From positions 1 through 16,375 of the forward strand of contig JBDTQR010000095.1 of assembly GCA_039932095.1 (NCBI GenBank): a stretch of 16,375 nt of DNA, given 5' to 3'. Position numbers and translations under genes: made by a program. Position 1 is the first letter of the stretch, and every line of letters starts with the position of its first letter. This stretch comes from Stagnihabitans sp039932095. Lineage in GTDB: Bacteria > Pseudomonadota > Alphaproteobacteria > Rhodobacterales > Rhodobacteraceae. The notes under the pieces are model-generated. The model was not told where the DNA came from, did not search any database, and worked only from the letters and a program-made list of their open reading frames with translations. Of the stretch, positions 6,380 through 12,844 are shown in pieces.

Positions 6380-7066
6380 ATGACTGATCCTACAGCAGCG
6401 CGGCGGAATTTCTATGGGCGAATCCGGGGCAAGACGCTGCGGACTTCGCAAAAGGCCTATCTGGCCGAGGATCTTGGTCCATTGACCCTGACCGGGGTGA
6501 CCCGGGAGGACAACCCGGCGCGGACTCCGGTGGACCTGTCGCTATTTGCTGGGCGATCCTTGTGGCTTGAGGTCGGATTTGGCGGCGGCGAGCATCTGGT
6601 GCAGATGGCGGCCCGCTATCCGGAGGTCGGGCTGATCGGCTGCGAGCCCTATGTGAATGGCATTGCGATGCTGCTGGGCAAGATCAGACAGGCCGGGATT
6701 GCCAATCTGCGGATCCATCCGGGCGATGTGCGGGATCTGTTCGAGGTATTGCCCACGGGAGTATTGCAGAAATGCTTCCTCAACTATCCCGACCCGTGGC
6801 CGAAGGCGCGCCACCACCGGCGGCGGTTCGTGACGCCGGGCTATCTGACGGCGCTGCGTCGGGTGATGGCGGTCGGGGCGGAGTTTCGCGTGGCGACGGA
6901 TATCGCGGATTATGTCCGCCAGACACTGGAAGAGGTACCACAAGCCGGGTTTGCGCTGGTGTCAAAGGGCGACGTGGCATGGGACGACTGGATTTCCACC
7001 CGTTATGAGGTGAAAGCGCTGCGCGAGGGGCGGGCGCCCTATTACATGACTTTTCGCGCCCTCTAG
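6380..7066 (+). CDS. trmB: tRNA (guanine-N7-)-methyltransferase
   Basis: SAM-dependent enzyme that makes m7G46 in the tRNA variable loop. 228 aa, the normal size. The SAM-binding motif I is LWLEVGFGGGEHLVQMA (61-77), with acidic E89 at the end of strand 2 in IGCEPYVNG. The family signature is FLNYPDPWPKARHHRRRF (133-150), which has the catalytic Asp, and a further block is FRVATDIADYV. The N-terminal RIRGKTLRTSQKAY is the conserved RNA-contact segment. ATG 6380 gives the typical N-terminus; an extension to 6296 would run through the divergent promoter region and chaC start, so it is rejected. The ribosome site is weak (CGGGG). The gene depends on SAM made by the nearby riboswitch-controlled metK. 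Confidence 0.97.
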   Translation: MTDPTAARRNFYGRIRGKTLRTSQKAYLAEDLGPLTLTGVTREDNPARTPVDLSLFAGRSLWLEVGFGGGEHLVQMAARYPEVGLIGCEPYVNGIAMLLGKIRQAGIANLRIHPGDVRDLFEVLPTGVLQKCFLNYPDPWPKARHHRRRFVTPGYLTALRRVMAVGAEFRVATDIADYVRQTLEEVPQAGFALVSKGDVAWDDWISTRYEVKALREGRAPYYMTFRAL

Positions 7067-7098
7067 AAACCTTGGCAAAACGCCCCTAGCTTTGGGCG

Positions 7099-7749
7099 AT
7101 GTGCGGGCGTTTCACCATCACCCATCCGAATGAGGCCCTGGCGGCGCTGTTTGACGCGGTGCCGGGCAACGACCTGCCCGAAAGTCCGCGGTTCAACATC
7201 TGCCCGACCAATCCGGTGGCCGTGGTCACTTCGGACGGCGGCAGGCGTCTGCGGACGATGCGCTGGGGGCTGGTGCCCGCGTGGTACAAGGCGCCGACCG
7301 ATGGGCCGTTGATCATCAACGCGCGGTCGGACACTGTGGCCGAGAAACCGGCGTTCCGCGAAGCGATACGGCAGCGGCGCTGCATTCTGCCAGCTTCGGG
7401 CTTTTATGAATGGAGTGCCGGGCCGAACGGCCGCCGATTGCCGTGGTACATCACCCGGACCGACGGCCAACCGATGGCATTTGGCGCGCTTTATTCGCAT
7501 TGGGGCGAGATGGATACCGTGGCGATGGTCACGGTGGACGGCGGGGCGAACATGGCAGGCATCCATGACCGCGAGCCGGTCATTCTGGAGCCTGACGACT
7601 GGCCGCTGTGGCTTGGTGAGGCCGGTCATGGGGCGGCGGTGCTGATGAAGCCGACGCCGCAGGGCGTGTTGCACTCATGGCGGGTTGACCCTGCGGTGAA
7701 CTCCAACCGCGCTCAGGGGCCGCAGTTGATCGAGCCGCTTGCACCATGA
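7099..7749 (+). CDS. SOS-response-associated peptidase / abasic-site DNA-protein crosslinker (YedK/HMCES family)
   Basis: SRAP-domain protein that protects abasic sites in single-stranded DNA by forming a thiazolidine link with its N-terminal cysteine. 216 aa, close to E. coli YedK. All key residues are seen: Cys2 (MCGRF, exposed after Met removal), Asn74 in IINARSD, Glu104 in SGFYEW and His156 in IHDREPVIL. Most homologues have HDRMP at the last site, and the Met is Glu here. Start ATG 7099 is fixed by the required Cys2. There is no Shine-Dalgarno; a small CGCCC/GGGCG hairpin (7081-7085 with 7094-7098) abuts the ATG. It begins 32 bp after trmB, and its stop overlaps the sulfotransferase start by 4 bp (ATGA). 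No LexA box was recognised upstream. Confidence 0.93.
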   Translation: MCGRFTITHPNEALAALFDAVPGNDLPESPRFNICPTNPVAVVTSDGGRRLRTMRWGLVPAWYKAPTDGPLIINARSDTVAEKPAFREAIRQRRCILPASGFYEWSAGPNGRRLPWYITRTDGQPMAFGALYSHWGEMDTVAMVTVDGGANMAGIHDREPVILEPDDWPLWLGEAGHGAAVLMKPTPQGVLHSWRVDPAVNSNRAQGPQLIEPLAP

Positions 7750-8447
7750 ACCTGATCCTGTGCGCCACACCGCGCAGCGGGTCGACGCTGCTATGCGCGC
7801 TGCTGCGGTCGTCGGGGGTCGCGGGGTGGCCGGAATCGTGGTTTCGTCCGCAAGACATGGGCGAGTTTGCCGCGGATTGGCGGATTGCCCGCGCAGATGG
7901 CAGTTATGTTTGGTCGGATTATCTGACTGCGGCGCGGGCCGCAGGGTCCAGCGCAAATGGCGTGTTCGCGGTGCGGGTGATGTGGGATCATCTGGCACCG
8001 CTGGCGCGGCGATTGGGGGTAGATGGCGTGACCCCTGCCCTGCTGGAACGGACCTTTGGCCCCTGCCGCTATGTCCTGTTGACGCGCGGCGATCTGGTGG
8101 CGCAGGCGGTGTCGCGCCAAAAGGCCGAGGTCAGCGGCATGTGGCATCTGGGAATTGAAGAAGCGCTGCATCCGCGCCGCCCGGTTTATGATTTCGCGGC
8201 CATTTCAGGTTACATCGCCGAAGCGGAAGCGGACGAACGCGCTTGGGACGCGTGGTTCGCGCGGCACGACATCCTGCCACTGCGATTGCGCTATGAGCCG
8301 TTGTCGGCCGCCCCGGAAGAGACGGCGCGACGGGTGTTGCGGCATCTGGACCTGCCGGACGACGTGCCGATGTCGGCCCGGAACATTCGGATGGCCGACA
8401 GTGTCTCTGCCAATTGGGCAGCACGCTACCGGGCCGAGCGCGGCTGA
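7746..8447 (+). CDS. Stf0-like sulfotransferase family protein
   Basis: 233 aa. The PAPS 5'-phosphosulfate loop is visible as LCATPRSGSTLLCALL (5-20). The 3'-phosphate binding segment is YVLLTRGDLVAQAVSRQKA (109-127), with R114 and S123 in the expected places. SGMWHLG (130-136) and LRYEPLSAAPEETARRVLRHL (201-221) follow, the latter typical of the C-terminus. This pattern matches the Stf0 (trehalose 2-sulfotransferase-like) family, here somewhat shorter than the mycobacterial enzyme of about 265 aa. The acceptor is unknown; a sugar or lipid head group is possible. It starts in an ATGA overlap with the YedK-family gene, suggesting coupled translation although the functions look unrelated. Its stop is directly adjacent to the stop of the convergent RTX gene, with no bases between. 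Confidence 0.82.
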   Translation: MNLILCATPRSGSTLLCALLRSSGVAGWPESWFRPQDMGEFAADWRIARADGSYVWSDYLTAARAAGSSANGVFAVRVMWDHLAPLARRLGVDGVTPALLERTFGPCRYVLLTRGDLVAQAVSRQKAEVSGMWHLGIEEALHPRRPVYDFAAISGYIAEAEADERAWDAWFARHDILPLRLRYEPLSAAPEETARRVLRHLDLPDDVPMSARNIRMADSVSANWAARYRAERG

Positions 8448-9770
8448 CTACAGGGCGAAACTGTCGGCACCAAGGCTCATCAGGCCCAGCAGGTTGATCT
8501 GCATGTCAGCCGTGCCGTTATGGTCGAGGTCAACTTGCACCAGCGTGTCGCCGCCGGTCTGGAACCAGCGGACACTGGCGGCAGACAGACTGAAATCGCC
8601 GCTGTCGACAAACAGCAGGTCGCCGTCAATGACCGCGCTCAGGTCGATCTTGTCGGTGCCCGCCAGGAAATCGGTGATCACATCGGCAGCGTGGGTGGCC
8701 AGGCTGTCATCGACGCCAAGGAAGACGAAGCTGTCCGCGCCGCCGCCGCCGGTCATCCGGTCGCTGCCGAAGCTGCCGCCGATCAGCACGTCATTGCCGA
8801 CGCCGCCGTTCAGCACGTCCGACCCGACACCGCCGTCCAGCGTGTCATTGCCATTGCCGCCTTGCAGCGTGTCCGAGCCGTTGTCGCCAATCAGCCGGTC
8901 ATTGCCGTCGCCGCCGGTGGCGAAGTCGCTGCCATAGCCGGTGTTCAGCCGGTCATCGCCGCTACCGCCGTCAAGGCTGTCGACGCCAGTGCCGCCGTTC
9001 AGCGTGTCATTGCCAAGGCCGCCGATCAACGTGTCATCGCCGCCCTGGCCGTTCAAGACATTGCTGCTGGTGTTGCCGGTCATCAGGTTGCCGCTGGAGT
9101 TACCGGTGCCGGTGAAGTTGCCGAAGCCGACCAGCGTCAGGTTTTCGAAGCCGACGCCAAGGGTATAGCTCATCCTTGCGTTGATCAGATCGGTGCCGCC
9201 GCTGTCGGACAGGTTGGTAATCTGGGTCAGAAAATAGGTGTCATCGCCTGCACCGCCAAAGACCGTACCGACCACGGTACCGCCACGACCGTCATAGGTG
9301 TTGGTGCCCTCGCCCAGAACGACATCGCCGACGATGGTGCCACTGTTGACAACGGCATCGTTGCCGCCACCCAGGGTGATGACGGTGACAGGCGGGTTGG
9401 GCAGATAGGCGAACAGGCCGTGGTTGACGACGGTGCTGCCGGCATCGCCGTCATGGTAAGTCACCGCCAGGATGCCGGTGATGGTGCCGTCATTGGTCAG
9501 GCTGAGGCTGCCACCGCTGAGCAGCTTGCCGAAAAGATAGCCGCTGGCCGAATTGGTGATGGTGCCGCCGAGTTGCAGGTCAATCGACGCGACAGTGGCG
9601 TCCAGCGTCGCCACAATCCCCTTGTTGGTGACCGTGACGCCAGCCACGGCCGAGACGATCGTTTCGGTCGTGGGCGCCGTGACATTCGAGATCACCCCAT
9701 TGACGATGAGTTGGTCGCCCGTGGATGCAAATACGAAGGGCGCACTTGCGCCATTTTTGGTCGTGATCAT
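8448..9770 (-). CDS. RTX (hemolysin-type Ca2+-binding repeat) secreted protein with serralysin-like C-terminus
   Basis: A 440-aa protein. Residues 10-235 are rich in Gly, Thr, Val and Asn with short repeated turns (TVTNKGIVATL, GTITNSASG, NDGTITG, VVNHGLF, VVNSGTIVGDV), suggesting a beta-solenoid. About a dozen GGxGxD-type nonapeptides (roughly 238-345) form the Ca2+-binding parallel beta-roll. The C-terminus (DSFVF, DVITDFLAGTDKIDLS, then DTLVQVDLDHNGTADMQI) matches the peptidase M10 serralysin C-terminal domain, and the acidic/hydrophobic end DSFAL fits a type I secretion signal. No HExxH protease motif and no Sec signal peptide are present. ATG 9770 is chosen because AAGAGG (complement of 9778-9783) lies 7 nt upstream and a promoter is seen further upstream; an extension to 9947 would cross that promoter. 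Function is unknown; possibly a surface or adhesive protein. No type I transporter genes are nearby. Confidence 0.85.
   Translation of the reverse strand: MITTKNGASAPFVFASTGDQLIVNGVISNVTAPTTETIVSAVAGVTVTNKGIVATLDATVASIDLQLGGTITNSASGYLFGKLLSGGSLSLTNDGTITGILAVTYHDGDAGSTVVNHGLFAYLPNPPVTVITLGGGNDAVVNSGTIVGDVVLGEGTNTYDGRGGTVVGTVFGGAGDDTYFLTQITNLSDSGGTDLINARMSYTLGVGFENLTLVGFGNFTGTGNSSGNLMTGNTSSNVLNGQGGDDTLIGGLGNDTLNGGTGVDSLDGGSGDDRLNTGYGSDFATGGDGNDRLIGDNGSDTLQGGNGNDTLDGGVGSDVLNGGVGNDVLIGGSFGSDRMTGGGGADSFVFLGVDDSLATHAADVITDFLAGTDKIDLSAVIDGDLLFVDSGDFSLSAASVRWFQTGGDTLVQVDLDHNGTADMQINLLGLMSLGADSFAL
8736..9059 (-). repeat. RTX nonapeptide repeat block (coding)
   Basis: Tandem 27-bp-period coding repeats for residues about 238-345 of the RTX protein, with units such as GGDDTLIGG, LGNDTLNGG, SGDDRLNTG, NGNDTLDGG and VGNDVLIGG. 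The repeated codons open long spurious reading frames on the opposite strand. One unit (TGYGSDFATGGDGNDRL) departs from the consensus. Confidence 0.85.
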
Positions 9771-9864
9771 AGGCCTGCCTCTTGCTCGATTGCGGCCGTG
9801 GGTCGGCCGTCTGAATTGATCTGACTGGTCTGGTCCGCAGCAGCCCGGGGGCCACCTTGCCGTG

Positions 9865-9892
9865 ATTTTGCAGCAGATCGGAAAGCTGTCAA
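9865..9892 (-). promoter_or_regulatory. Predicted promoter of the RTX gene
   Basis: On the minus strand, a perfect TTGACA (complement of 9887-9892) is followed after 16 bp by CAAAAT (complement of 9865-9870), which matches four of six -10 bases. Transcription would start near 9858, leaving a leader of about 88 nt before ATG 9770. It is the only full-consensus -35 I found in the window. Confidence 0.6.
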
Positions 9893-9919
9893 AAGAATTA
9901 ACGAACGACCAATTCTTTT
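9891..9919. repeat. 9-bp perfect inverted repeat upstream of the RTX promoter
   Basis: AAAAGAATT (9891-9899) and AATTCTTTT (9911-9919) are perfect inverted copies separated by 11 bp, so the arm centres are 20 bp apart (about two DNA turns). The left arm touches the RTX -35 hexamer (9887-9892). This arrangement fits a binding site for a dimeric regulator. A terminator role is less likely because the arms are AT-rich and no gene ends here. The palindrome is AT-rich within GC-rich surroundings. Confidence 0.6.
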
Positions 9920-9986
9920 TCGGGCGGCCCTGTGATTTTGGACTCACTGGAGGCGGCGGGTCGGGCGCGGGTCAGGGTGTTGCGGC

Positions 9987-10015
9987 TTGACCTCGCCCGA
10001 CCAATATTCTAGACC
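9987..10015 (+). promoter_or_regulatory. Predicted tRNA-Gly promoter
   Basis: TTGACC (9987-9992), a 17-bp spacer and TAGACC (10010-10015) give a plausible promoter. The start of transcription would be near 10021, about 8 nt ahead of the mature tRNA 5' end. The -35 is the same as that proposed for metK and trmB. Confidence 0.5.
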
Positions 10016-10028
10016 GCGATGCAGCCCA

Positions 10029-10102
10029 GCGGGCGTTGTGTAATGGTAAGACCTTAGCCTTCCAAGCTAAAGACGCGGGTTCGATTCCCGCCGCCCGCTC
10101 CA
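10029..10102 (+). tRNA. tRNA-Gly (anticodon TCC)
   Basis: A complete cloverleaf of 74 nt. The acceptor stem is GCGGGCG (10029-10035) with CGCCCGC (10092-10098). The anticodon stem is TTAGC/GCTAA with loop CTTCCAA and anticodon TCC at 10061-10063. The T stem is GCGGG/CCCGC with loop TTCGATT. The discriminator is T, and the CCA end (10100-10102) is encoded. The D arm TGTAATGGTAAGACC has the short tRNA-Gly form. It reads GGA and probably GGG codons. The convergent GST gene ends only 7 bp after the CCA. Confidence 0.97.
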
Positions 10103-10109
10103 AAATCCC

Positions 10110-10751
10110 TCAGCTTGGTATCTCTGGCAGTTGCGGTGCATCCAGACCGTTGAATGGGTTTGCCCAGACCGGCAGTTGCATCAGGCGGTTGTGCCAGGCC
10201 TGAACGGCGGGGTAGTCAGCCAGCGGCAGACCGGCAAGGTCGGCGAAGGGCAGAACGCAGGCCAGTCGGAAATCGACGTAGGACAGGCCGTCCGACAGCA
10301 GCCAGTCGCGGGTGGAGAGTTCGGCTTGCAGGATATTGGCAGCGGCGGCGAATTCCTGTAGCCCTTCGGCCACCTTGTCGGCCAAAATCGGGCCGAGGCC
10401 ATAGCGCTGTTTGGTGACCCGTTCAAAATGCACCATGTCGCAGGCGCGGACGAAGTTCCAATAGCCCCAGCTCAGCCAGCGGATCATGTCAGGCTGCGCG
10501 GCACCTTGGCGCCAGAAATCCGATCCGGCTTTCTGCGACAAGTAGCAGGCTATCGCGTCGGCTTCCCACAGGGCGGTGCCATCATCTGCGACCAGAATAG
10601 GCAGACCGCGGTTGGGGTTTAGAGCGAGGAATTTCGCGGCCTGATCGGGCGAAAACGGGCTGGCAAACTCGAACGTGACCGGTGCGCCCAGATGGCGGGC
10701 CGTCGCAACGGCCAGCCTGGGGTTATAGTTGCGGCTGAAGTAGAGTTTCAA
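10110..10751 (-). CDS. Glutathione S-transferase family protein
   Basis: 213 aa, the usual length. An N-terminal thioredoxin-like domain (about 1-78) begins MKLYFSRNYNPRLAVA and has the cis-proline motif NRGLPILV (Pro51). Its EADAIACYL segment (63-71) has Ala where most GSTs have the glutathione-binding Ser. A helical C-terminal domain follows (about 85-205), with LSYVDFRLACVLPFAD as the family N-capping region and YPAVQAWHNRLMQLPVW near the end. The start is TTG at 10751: no ATG or GTG fits the N-terminus, and an in-frame stop, that of the upstream VOC gene, lies one codon before it. A weak AGGG is about 7 nt upstream. It is therefore probably translated by re-initiation after the VOC gene. 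The substrate is unknown. Confidence 0.9.
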   Translation of the reverse strand: MKLYFSRNYNPRLAVATARHLGAPVTFEFASPFSPDQAAKFLALNPNRGLPILVADDGTALWEADAIACYLSQKAGSDFWRQGAAQPDMIRWLSWGYWNFVRACDMVHFERVTKQRYGLGPILADKVAEGLQEFAAAANILQAELSTRDWLLSDGLSYVDFRLACVLPFADLAGLPLADYPAVQAWHNRLMQLPVWANPFNGLDAPQLPEIPS

Positions 10752-10754
10752 TGA

Positions 10755-11159
10755 TCAGCCCTGAACAGCGGCAGGGTCCATCCACATCGGCTCGAACACA
10801 TTGCCGTCAGGGTCGTTGAAGGTACGGGAATACATGAAGCCCATGTCCTGCGCGGGTTTGGGCTCAGAGCCACCTGCTTTGACCGCAGCCTCGGTGATCT
10901 TGTCCACGGCGGCACGGCTGTCTTGCGATAAGGCCACCATGACCGATGTGCCCTTGGCCGGATCGGCCAGAGGTTTTGTGGCGAAACCCTGGAACCGTTC
11001 GTGGTTCAGGATCATGAAATAGATCGACTCGGACAGCACCACGCAGGCGGCGGTCGGGTCGGAGAACTGTTCGTTGATGGTGTAGCCCAGAGCCTCAAAG
11101 AACTTGCGGCTGCGGGCGACATCGGTGACGGGGATGTTGACGAAGATCATCTGGGGCAT
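10755..11159 (-). CDS. VOC-family (glyoxalase/bleomycin resistance-like) protein
   Basis: A 134-aa vicinal-oxygen-chelate fold protein: MIFVNIPVTDVARSRKFFEALGY (4-26) is the first beta-alpha-beta unit, and FNDPDGNVFEPMWMDP near the C-terminus has the conserved Glu. The first metal ligand (usually His on strand 1) is Asn8 here, so a classical glyoxalase I centre is doubtful. ATG 11159 gives the normal N-terminus and has GGAA about 8 nt upstream; a TTG at 11171 in the same frame is possible but less likely. Its TGA is followed by one codon and then the TTG start of the GST, in the same frame. A VOC protein and a GST in one unit suggests handling of glutathione adducts or other electrophiles, but this is inference. 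Confidence 0.9.
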   Translation of the reverse strand: MPQMIFVNIPVTDVARSRKFFEALGYTINEQFSDPTAACVVLSESIYFMILNHERFQGFATKPLADPAKGTSVMVALSQDSRAAVDKITEAAVKAGGSEPKPAQDMGFMYSRTFNDPDGNVFEPMWMDPAAVQG

Positions 11160-11228
11160 GGTGCGTTCCAATACAAAGCTAACTTGCTAAGCGTTATCGG
11201 TTGACCGACCCGTTGGCAAGGGCTTTTG

Positions 11229-12017
11229 TCAGAGCAGACCGCGCAAGAGAAAGGAACCGCCGAGGAAGAACGCGCCGGCAGTGAAGCCGTACGCGCAGAG
11301 CGCGATCAGGGCGTTCATTCTGGTCATCGGGGTCTGAACCTCCAGCAGCTTTTCAGACTGGATCAGGCCACCCCAGGAAATCAGGATGAAGAACAGGATG
11401 AAGTAGGAATGGGTGAACCACGCCAGGGCAGCCCCAATCACCGTCATCGCGATGGAAACCTGCCGGGTGGCCCAGGGGATAAAAGTCTGGCACAGGATTT
11501 GTACCATGCGACCGCCGTCAAGCGGCCAGAACGGCAGCAGGTTGAAGAAGTTGAACGATGCCAGCACCATGGCGAAGATCAAAAGCATGCCAGCCAGAAT
11601 TGGCGTCTGCGTGAAGAGCAGGTTCGACAGGGCAAAGGCGATTGCCATCGGGGCGAGGCAGATCGCCGGGCCCATGATGGCGATGAAAAACGCCGCGTTC
11701 TGGGTGGCAGGCAGGCGGCTGGAGATCGCGACGCCGCCCAAGAGCGGGATCAGGCGGAAGCGGGCATCGGAATGGCCGCAGACCCGGTAGGCGGCGACAT
11801 GGCCGTATTCATGCACGACGACCGACAGCACAAGTGCCACGCCGAACACCCAGCCGTAAAAATAGATCGCAACGGCGATGGCCAGCGCGCCAAGGCCGGC
11901 AGCGTTGGGGTCAAAGCCGGCGAGCCGAAACGACCTTGACCCCGGCACGATGATACCGCCGCGCAAGATGACCCAAATGCCGGCGGCCACGCCGACGGCC
12001 AGAAGCAGGGCAATCAT
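11229..12017 (-). CDS. M50-family (site-2 protease-like) zinc metallopeptidase, membrane
   Basis: A 262-aa polytopic membrane protein. The zinc motif is HEYGH (69-73) inside LSVVVHEYGHVAAYRVCG. The second site is NLLPFWPLDGGRM (159-171), with Asp167 as the third ligand, as in S2P/SpoIVFB-like enzymes. About six hydrophobic segments are seen: 2-19, 42-65, 109-133, 138-160, 184-215 and 236-258. No PDZ or CBS domain is present, which makes it a minimal S2P fold. Members cut membrane-embedded anti-sigma factors or other substrates within the bilayer; the substrate here is unknown. It follows fabI by 21 bp in the same direction and frame, with a poor ribosome site, so it is probably at the end of the fab transcript. 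Confidence 0.88.
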   Translation of the reverse strand: MIALLLAVGVAAGIWVILRGGIIVPGSRSFRLAGFDPNAAGLGALAIAVAIYFYGWVFGVALVLSVVVHEYGHVAAYRVCGHSDARFRLIPLLGGVAISSRLPATQNAAFFIAIMGPAICLAPMAIAFALSNLLFTQTPILAGMLLIFAMVLASFNFFNLLPFWPLDGGRMVQILCQTFIPWATRQVSIAMTVIGAALAWFTHSYFILFFILISWGGLIQSEKLLEVQTPMTRMNALIALCAYGFTAGAFFLGGSFLLRGLL

Positions 12018-12038
12018 CCGGCGGAACCGGATCGCATG

Positions 12039-12827
12039 TCAGAGCCCCTCTTGCTGCGGCATTCCCAGCACATGGAAGCCGCCATCGACGCGGATGATCT
12101 CACCCGTCGTGCAGGCGCCATAGGCAGAGGCGAGGTAGACCGCGGTGCCGCCGATCGATTCAAGCGTTGCATTGGCGCGCAGGGGCGCATTGGCCTCGGT
12201 ATGGCGGAAGGTGGCGCGGGCACCGCCGATCGCCGCGCCGGCCAGAGTCTTCATCGGACCGGGCGAGATGGCGTTGACCCTTATGCCTTGCGGGCCGAGG
12301 TCATTGGCGAGGTAGCGGGTGGCGGATTCCAGCGCGGCCTTGGCGACGCCCATGACGTTGTAATTCGGCGTGACGCGGTTGGAGCCCTGAAAGGTCAGGG
12401 TCAGCAAAGTGCCACCGTTCGGCATCAGGTCGGCCGCGCGGCGCGACACGTCGATGAAGCTGAAGCAGGAGATCGCGAGCGAGTTGGAGAAGTTGCCGCG
12501 CGAGGTGTTGATGAACCGGCCGGTCAACTCGTTCTTGTCGGAAAACGCGATGGCGTGGACAAGGAAGTCAATGCTGCCCCAGCGGTCCTTCAATGCGGCA
12601 AAGCAGGCGGTCAGACTGTCGTCGTTCATCACGTCGACGTCGACAAGGAAGTCTGAGCCGACCGAGGCGGCGAGGGGTTCGACGCGCTTGCCGAACGCCT
12701 CGCCCTGATAGGAGAAGGCGAGTTCCGCACCTTCGTCGGCCATCGCGCGGGCAATGCCCCAGGCAATGGAGCGTTCGTTGGCCACGCCCATGATCAAGCC
12801 GCGCTTGCCCTGCAACAATTCCGCCAT
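12039..12827 (-). CDS. fabI: Enoyl-[acyl-carrier-protein] reductase (NADH), FabI
   Basis: Carries out the last reduction of each fatty acid elongation cycle. 262 aa, matching E. coli FabI (262). The nucleotide site is GLIMGVANERSIAWGIA (10-26). The catalytic pair falls at the E. coli numbers: Tyr156 and Lys163 in PNYNVMGVAKAALE. Position 146 is Phe (LTFQGS), where E. coli FabI has Tyr. HAIAFSDKNEL (91-101) has Ala at the place of E. coli Gly93. GIRVNAISPGPMKTLA and ACTTGEIIRVDGG are standard. ATG 12827 has GGAGG about 5 nt upstream. It is the third gene of fabA-fabB-fabI, with a small hairpin in the 43-bp gap after fabB. Confidence 0.96.
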   Translation of the reverse strand: MAELLQGKRGLIMGVANERSIAWGIARAMADEGAELAFSYQGEAFGKRVEPLAASVGSDFLVDVDVMNDDSLTACFAALKDRWGSIDFLVHAIAFSDKNELTGRFINTSRGNFSNSLAISCFSFIDVSRRAADLMPNGGTLLTLTFQGSNRVTPNYNVMGVAKAALESATRYLANDLGPQGIRVNAISPGPMKTLAGAAIGGARATFRHTEANAPLRANATLESIGGTAVYLASAYGACTTGEIIRVDGGFHVLGMPQQEGL

Positions 12828-12844
12828 GAATTCCTCCGATTATC

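Noticed and set aside
7081..7098. CGCCC/GGGCG hairpin as a terminator for trmB
   Set aside because: Only 5 bp with an 8-nt loop and no T-tract; it directly abuts the YedK-family ATG, so it is at most a translation-affecting hairpin.
8520..9824. Long open frame on the plus strand, antisense to the RTX gene
   Set aside because: The repeated GGxGxD codons keep the opposite frame open; its low-complexity Ala/Val/Asp-rich translation matches no family, while the minus-strand frame has clear RTX motifs.
9891..9919. The RTX upstream palindrome as an intrinsic terminator
   Set aside because: No gene ends nearby on either strand and the arms are almost only A/T; an operator fits better, though the T-run at the right arm makes the resemblance understandable.
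9771..9947. N-terminal extension of the RTX protein to an upstream start at 9947
   Set aside because: It would cross the consensus promoter and palindrome, adds a Cys/Pro/Arg-rich tail unlike the protein, and ATG 9770 has a good ribosome site.
11178..11190. GCTAA-CTT-GCTAA direct repeat upstream of the VOC gene
   Set aside because: Five-base units with an 8-bp period are short enough for chance, and no convincing promoter could be placed next to them.
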